Positions 60,605 through 64,000 of a stretch of DNA of 64,000 nt are shown one piece after another. How positions within the stretch are numbered: the first letter of the stretch is position 1; the number at the start of each line of letters is the position of its first letter. The position numbers and the translations under genes are program-made. The notes under the pieces were generated by a model, which was not told the DNA's origin, searched no databases, and worked only from the letters and a program-made list of their open reading frames with translations. Origin of the DNA: Nannocystis bainbridge (GTDB lineage: Bacteria; Myxococcota_A; Polyangia; Nannocystales; Nannocystaceae); the NCBI RefSeq assembly GCF_028368995.1, contig NZ_JAQNDL010000002.1, positions 865,724 through 929,723 on the forward strand, in the 5' to 3' direction.

Positions 60605-63523
60605 GCCGAGTGTGCCGGCCAGCTCGTGCGCCTCGTCGGGCTCGCGCTCGGTCCGCGGCTTCTTGGGCGCGAAGGTCGGGCCGAGGGCGCGCAGGCTGAC
60701 GAGGTCGTCGCCGGAGCGGGCGAGCAGGCGCTCGCGGACCAGCTTGTGGTCCGAGATCACGGCGCCGACGAGGGCCTGGACGACCTCGCGCGGGCGGGCG
60801 CCAGGGCCTTCGGAGCTGAGGCGGACGCGGAAGCGCAGCAGGCCGGCGTCGACTTCGACCTCGGCGTGCAGCAGAGCAGCGCTGATGTCGACCGCGGTCG
60901 GCTCGCCGACGGCGCGTCGCAGGCCGCGGCCGGCCTTGGCCTTGCCGGCGCGCTCGACCTGGAGCGGACCGCCGAGGCGGGCGGGCAGCTCGGCGGCGAC
61001 CTCGGCGGCCAGCTCGGGGCCGAGGTCGACGGCGTAGTCGGCGGCGACGACGAGCTCGCCGAGGCGGCGCTCGCCCTGGAGGAGGACGCGGACGTCGAGG
61101 ATGTCGATGCCGGGCGGGGCGGCGGCGACGAACCGCTCGCGCAGCTGCAGGGCTTCGCGCAGGCGGTCGTCGTCGCTCCACAGGCCGGCCATGTCGGCGT
61201 CGCTGCGCGGCAGCAGGACGTCGAGGTCGACGACCTCCTCGCGGGCGCCGACGCCGAGCGCCAGAGCTGGCCCGAAGGACATGCGCGGCACCGGGTTGAA
61301 GCCGCGCGAGAAGGCGGTCTCGACCCCGGCGCGCCGCAGCATGCGCGGCAGGACGCGGGTGAGGTCGAGGTGGCCCATGAACCGCATCGGCCCCGTCTTG
61401 GCGAAGAACACCCGCACGCGGGTGAACGGGGCCTCGGCGGCGGCCTTGAAGGCGCTGTCGGCGGCCAGCTTGCTCGGGTTGAGGCGGCCGCGCAGGCGCT
61501 CGATCGGGACCAGGTCGGCGGCGATCGCCCGCTCGTGCTCGCGCTCGACCTCGTCGTCGCGCTCGCGGTCGTGGCGCTCGACCTTCATGCCGGCGAGACG
61601 ATCGAGGGCGACCATCCGCTCGCCGCGCATCTCGGACATGTCGCAGGCGATGCCGCAGTCGTAGCAGACGAGTCGGCGCGCGTCGGCCTCGGCGGCCTCG
61701 CGGCTGGTCGGGTGGACCTTGGCGCCGAACGGCTTGCCGCACGGCGGGGAGGCGCGCCCGCGCAGGGCCTTGCGGTACTCCTCGGCGAGGAAGCCGGGCT
61801 CGAGGCCGATGTCGATGTGGTCCCACGGCAGGCGGGCGTCGACGGCGATGGTGCGGGTGTAACGCTCGGGCTCAACGCCGACGGCCGCGATCGCGGCGGT
61901 CCAGCGGGCCATCGAGAAGCGCTCGCGCCAGCCGTCGAAGCGGGCGCCGGCGGCGTAGGCGTGGCCGAGGACCTCGCCCATGTCACGGTCGCCGCGGGCG
62001 AACAGGCACTCGAGCCAGCTCTCGGTCTGCGAGTGGGTCTTGAGCTCGAGGCGGTAACGCCGGGCCAGGTCGCGCAGCAGGTTGACCTTTTGGGACAGGT
62101 CCGAAAGGCCATCCATGGCCGCCCACTGGAACGGGGTGTGCGGCTTGGGCACGTGCTGCGAGACGCTGACGGTGACGGTGGGCATGCGCTGCAGCTTGAG
62201 CTCGCGCGCGACCTCGCGGACCTTGCGGCCGGTCTCGGCGATGCCGACCACGTCCTCCTCGGTCTCGGTCGGCAGGCCCATGATGAAGTACATCTTGATG
62301 CGGTCGTAGCCGCGCTCGAAGATCCGCCGCGCCGAGGTCAGGATGTCGTCGTCGCTGACGTTCTTGTTGATGACGTCGCGCATCCGCTGGGTCCCGGCCT
62401 CGGGCGCGAAGGTGAGGCCGCTGATGCCGACGCTCTTGATCTCGTCGAGCAGGCCCTCGTTGAGGCCGTAAGCGCGCAAGCTGGCGATGCCGAGCTTGAT
62501 CTTGCGGCGCTTGAGCTCGGGCACGAGCTCCTTGATCAGCGGATCGATGCACGAGACGTCGGCGGTGCTCAGCGCGGTGAGGCTGGTCTCGGAGAAGCCG
62601 GCCGCCTCGACGCCGTCGAGCACGGCCTTGACGATCTGCTTGGGGTCGCGCTCGCGGACCGGGCGGTAGATGATGCCGGCCTGGCAGAACCGGCAGCCCT
62701 CGGTGCAGCCGCGGGTGATCTCGACGGAGGCGCGATCGAAGATGGCCTCGGCGTAGGGGATCGGGAACCGCGTGGGGAAGGGGAAGCGATCGAGATCGCG
62801 CACGTAGACGCGACCGACCCGCGCGGGCACGCCGAGCGCTCGACCCTCCTCGGTCGGGCCGGTGACGACGAGCAGCTCGCTCCGCTCGTCGCGCTCGACG
62901 GCGTAGAAGGTGGGCGCGTAGATGCCGGGCGTGCGGGCGGCGGCGGCCAGGATCTCGCGCCGCGACCGACCTTCGCTACGCATGCGGCCGATCGTGCGCA
63001 GGAGGTCGGGCAGGACCTCCTCGGCCTCGCCGACGAGGAAGAGATCGACGAAGGCGGCCAGCGGCTCGGGGTGCGTGGCCGTGGGCCCGCCCGCGAGCAC
63101 GATCGGGTCGGCGTCGCCTCGCGCGTCGCTGCGCAGCGGGATCCCGCCGAGTTCGAGGTTGAGGAGGACGTTGGTGTAGCTGAGCTCGTACTGCAGGCTG
63201 AAGCCGACGACGTCGAACTCACGCAGCGGGGTGGCGGTCTCGAGGCTGACGAGCGGGAGACCCCGCGCACGCAGCTCGGCCTCCATGTCGGTCCACGGGC
63301 TGAACGCGCGCTCGCACACGAGGTCGTCGTGCTTGTTGACGAGGTCGTAGAGGATGCGCGTGCCGAGGTGGCTCATGCCGATCTCGTAGAGATCGGGGAA
63401 GGCGAGGACGAAGCGACACGCGAGCCCGGCGCCCGACTTGCGGATCTGCTGCTCTTCGCCGCCGAGGTAGCGCCCGGGCTTTTCCACGCGCCCGAGGAAT
63501 TCGGCATAAGGATGTTCTGCCAT
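60602..63523 (-). CDS. B12-binding-domain radical SAM protein fused to a DUF2344-type domain
   Basis: A 973-residue protein. A B12-binding-like Rossmann domain (CRFVLAFPDLYEIGMSHLGT, VGFSLQYELSYTNVLLNLEL) comes first. The radical SAM core follows at about 265, with the 4Fe-4S motif EITRGCTEGCRFCQAGI, and then the TIM-barrel strands (LTFAPEAGTQRMRDVINKN, YFIMGLPTETEEDVVGIAET). The C-terminal ~250 residues (RVRVFFAKTGPMRFMGHLDL, ETAFSRGFNPVPRMSFGPAL) match the TIGR03936-type domain usually separate or fused in this family. The substrate is unknown; such genes often lie by ribosome or tRNA genes. Two 14-bp repeat units are inside. Confidence 0.92.
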   Translation of the reverse strand: MAEHPYAEFLGRVEKPGRYLGGEEQQIRKSGAGLACRFVLAFPDLYEIGMSHLGTRILYDLVNKHDDLVCERAFSPWTDMEAELRARGLPLVSLETATPLREFDVVGFSLQYELSYTNVLLNLELGGIPLRSDARGDADPIVLAGGPTATHPEPLAAFVDLFLVGEAEEVLPDLLRTIGRMRSEGRSRREILAAAARTPGIYAPTFYAVERDERSELLVVTGPTEEGRALGVPARVGRVYVRDLDRFPFPTRFPIPYAEAIFDRASVEITRGCTEGCRFCQAGIIYRPVRERDPKQIVKAVLDGVEAAGFSETSLTALSTADVSCIDPLIKELVPELKRRKIKLGIASLRAYGLNEGLLDEIKSVGISGLTFAPEAGTQRMRDVINKNVSDDDILTSARRIFERGYDRIKMYFIMGLPTETEEDVVGIAETGRKVREVARELKLQRMPTVTVSVSQHVPKPHTPFQWAAMDGLSDLSQKVNLLRDLARRYRLELKTHSQTESWLECLFARGDRDMGEVLGHAYAAGARFDGWRERFSMARWTAAIAAVGVEPERYTRTIAVDARLPWDHIDIGLEPGFLAEEYRKALRGRASPPCGKPFGAKVHPTSREAAEADARRLVCYDCGIACDMSEMRGERMVALDRLAGMKVERHDRERDDEVEREHERAIAADLVPIERLRGRLNPSKLAADSAFKAAAEAPFTRVRVFFAKTGPMRFMGHLDLTRVLPRMLRRAGVETAFSRGFNPVPRMSFGPALALGVGAREEVVDLDVLLPRSDADMAGLWSDDDRLREALQLRERFVAAAPPGIDILDVRVLLQGERRLGELVVAADYAVDLGPELAAEVAAELPARLGGPLQVERAGKAKAGRGLRRAVGEPTAVDISAALLHAEVEVDAGLLRFRVRLSSEGPGARPREVVQALVGAVISDHKLVRERLLARSGDDLVSLRALGPTFAPKKPRTEREPDEAHELAGTLG
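62093..62116. repeat. 14-bp repeat pair inside radical SAM gene
   Basis: Units lie at 62096 (CAGG) and 62110 (CATC), encoding GLSDLSQK on the minus strand. Confidence 0.55.
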
Positions 63524-63619
63524 GACGAGCCGCTCTTTTAGCCGAAATGGCGCGTCCGCACCACCGCGTCCGCGCCGGGCGCACCGCCCCCCTTGCCGCG
63601 GGCCGCGTGTGACCCAAGA

Positions 63620-64000
63620 ATGCCTGCCGTGAAGGACCTGTACTCAGTCCTGGGCGTGCCGCGCACCGCCGACGAGAAAGAGATCAAGCGGGCGTTCCGC
63701 AAGCTGACTCAGCAGCATCACCCGGACAAGAACCCGGGCGACAAGCAGGCAGAGGAGAAATTCAAGGAGATGTCCGGCGCCTACGAGGTGCTGGGCGACG
63801 CTCAGCGGCGCAAGAACTACGACGAGTTCGGCGACATGAGCCTGACGCAGGGCTTCGATCCGGAGCGCGCGCGCGCCTATCAGCAGGCGACCCGCGGCGG
63901 CGGTGGCGGTCGCCGGCGCGCCGGGCCGGCCGGGTTCGGCGGCGGCGGCGGGTTTGACGCCGACGGCCAGTTCAATTTCCAGAACTTCGGCGACGCGCGC
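63620..64000 (+). CDS. DnaJ-family co-chaperone (3' truncated by window)
   Basis: 127 residues are visible. The J domain is complete: DLYSVLGVPRTADEKEIKRA, the HPD motif in QQHHPDKNPGDKQAEEKF and AYEVLGDAQRRKNYDEFG. A Gly/Arg-rich linker (RGGGGGRRRAGPAGFGGGGG) follows, as in DnaJ or CbpA. The window ends before any zinc or substrate-binding domain, so the subclass is open. The ATG at 63620 is used. It is divergent from the radical SAM gene, with 96 bp between the starts. J-proteins stimulate DnaK ATP hydrolysis and deliver substrates. Confidence 0.92.
   Translation, partial: MPAVKDLYSVLGVPRTADEKEIKRAFRKLTQQHHPDKNPGDKQAEEKFKEMSGAYEVLGDAQRRKNYDEFGDMSLTQGFDPERARAYQQATRGGGGGRRRAGPAGFGGGGGFDADGQFNFQNFGDAR

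Noticed and set aside
60557..63541. Plus-strand 994-codon frame opposite the radical SAM gene
   Set aside because: It is a shadow of the minus-strand gene, which has the CxxxCxxC cluster motif and B12 domain.

Overview
The window is very GC-rich (third codon positions are mostly G or C). Long open frames run on the opposite strand of nearly every real gene, so only one frame per locus was kept. The gene content points to a myxobacterium, probably of the Nannocystis/Enhygromyxa/Plesiocystis side of the Myxococcota (inference). It has many eukaryote-like Ser/Thr kinases, some with TPR tails, a pseudokinase, lipoproteins with Thr/Ser/Gly/Asp-rich linkers after the lipobox, FG-GAP and Ycf48-like surface proteins, and many paralogous small zinc ribbons.

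Layout. 1-4.8 kb: the C-terminal end of one TPR kinase, a complete tandem paralogue, and a convergent zinc-ribbon/TPR membrane protein. 4.8-18.4 kb: a horizontally acquired island. It starts with a run of genes whose starts and stops overlap by 1-4 nt (PP2C-like phosphatase, frame-broken tyrosine recombinase, second PP2C-like phosphatase, Cys-rich zinc protein, small proteins, winged-helix protein, NPPY methyltransferase). It continues with a small helical protein ending in DNA repeats, an IS110-family element, a coiled-coil/ParB-like gene pair, an IS3-family element with terminal inverted repeats, and small orphan genes. Two repeat arrays that look like iterons lie in the island or at its right edge. 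18.4-31.9 kb: a 42-residue zinc ribbon with its own terminator, a D-cysteine desulfhydrase-like PLP enzyme, a fadJ-fadI fatty-acid oxidation operon, an APH-fold protein with a co-directional partner, a secreted alpha/beta hydrolase, a PBP4-type carboxypeptidase and an FG-GAP lipoprotein. 32-40.5 kb: a Ycf48-like lipoprotein, an oxygenase-like/oxidoreductase pair, an OprO/P-type porin, a thioredoxin, a lipoprotein-type peptide deformylase and hypotheticals. 40.8-44.7 kb: a group II intron placed immediately before or inside the 5' end of another Ser/Thr kinase gene. 44.9-64 kb: a LamG-like lipoprotein, a RanBP2-type zinc-finger membrane protein, pyruvate carboxylase, a pseudokinase, a further kinase, an SMC-like ATPase, a PDZ lipoprotein, a VOC protein, an MscS channel, a B12-binding radical SAM protein and the start of a dnaJ-like gene.

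The strongest unexplained signal is a dispersed family of degenerate tandem repeats. The 10-bp palindrome GGACATGTCC (often GGACAGGTCC) recurs with an exact 14-bp period, in runs of 2 to 7 units. I counted about 25 runs and between 90 and 100 units by eye. Most runs lie between convergent genes, a few lie in divergent spacers, and at least five lie inside coding sequences. The island carries none. I recognise no described element that fits it.
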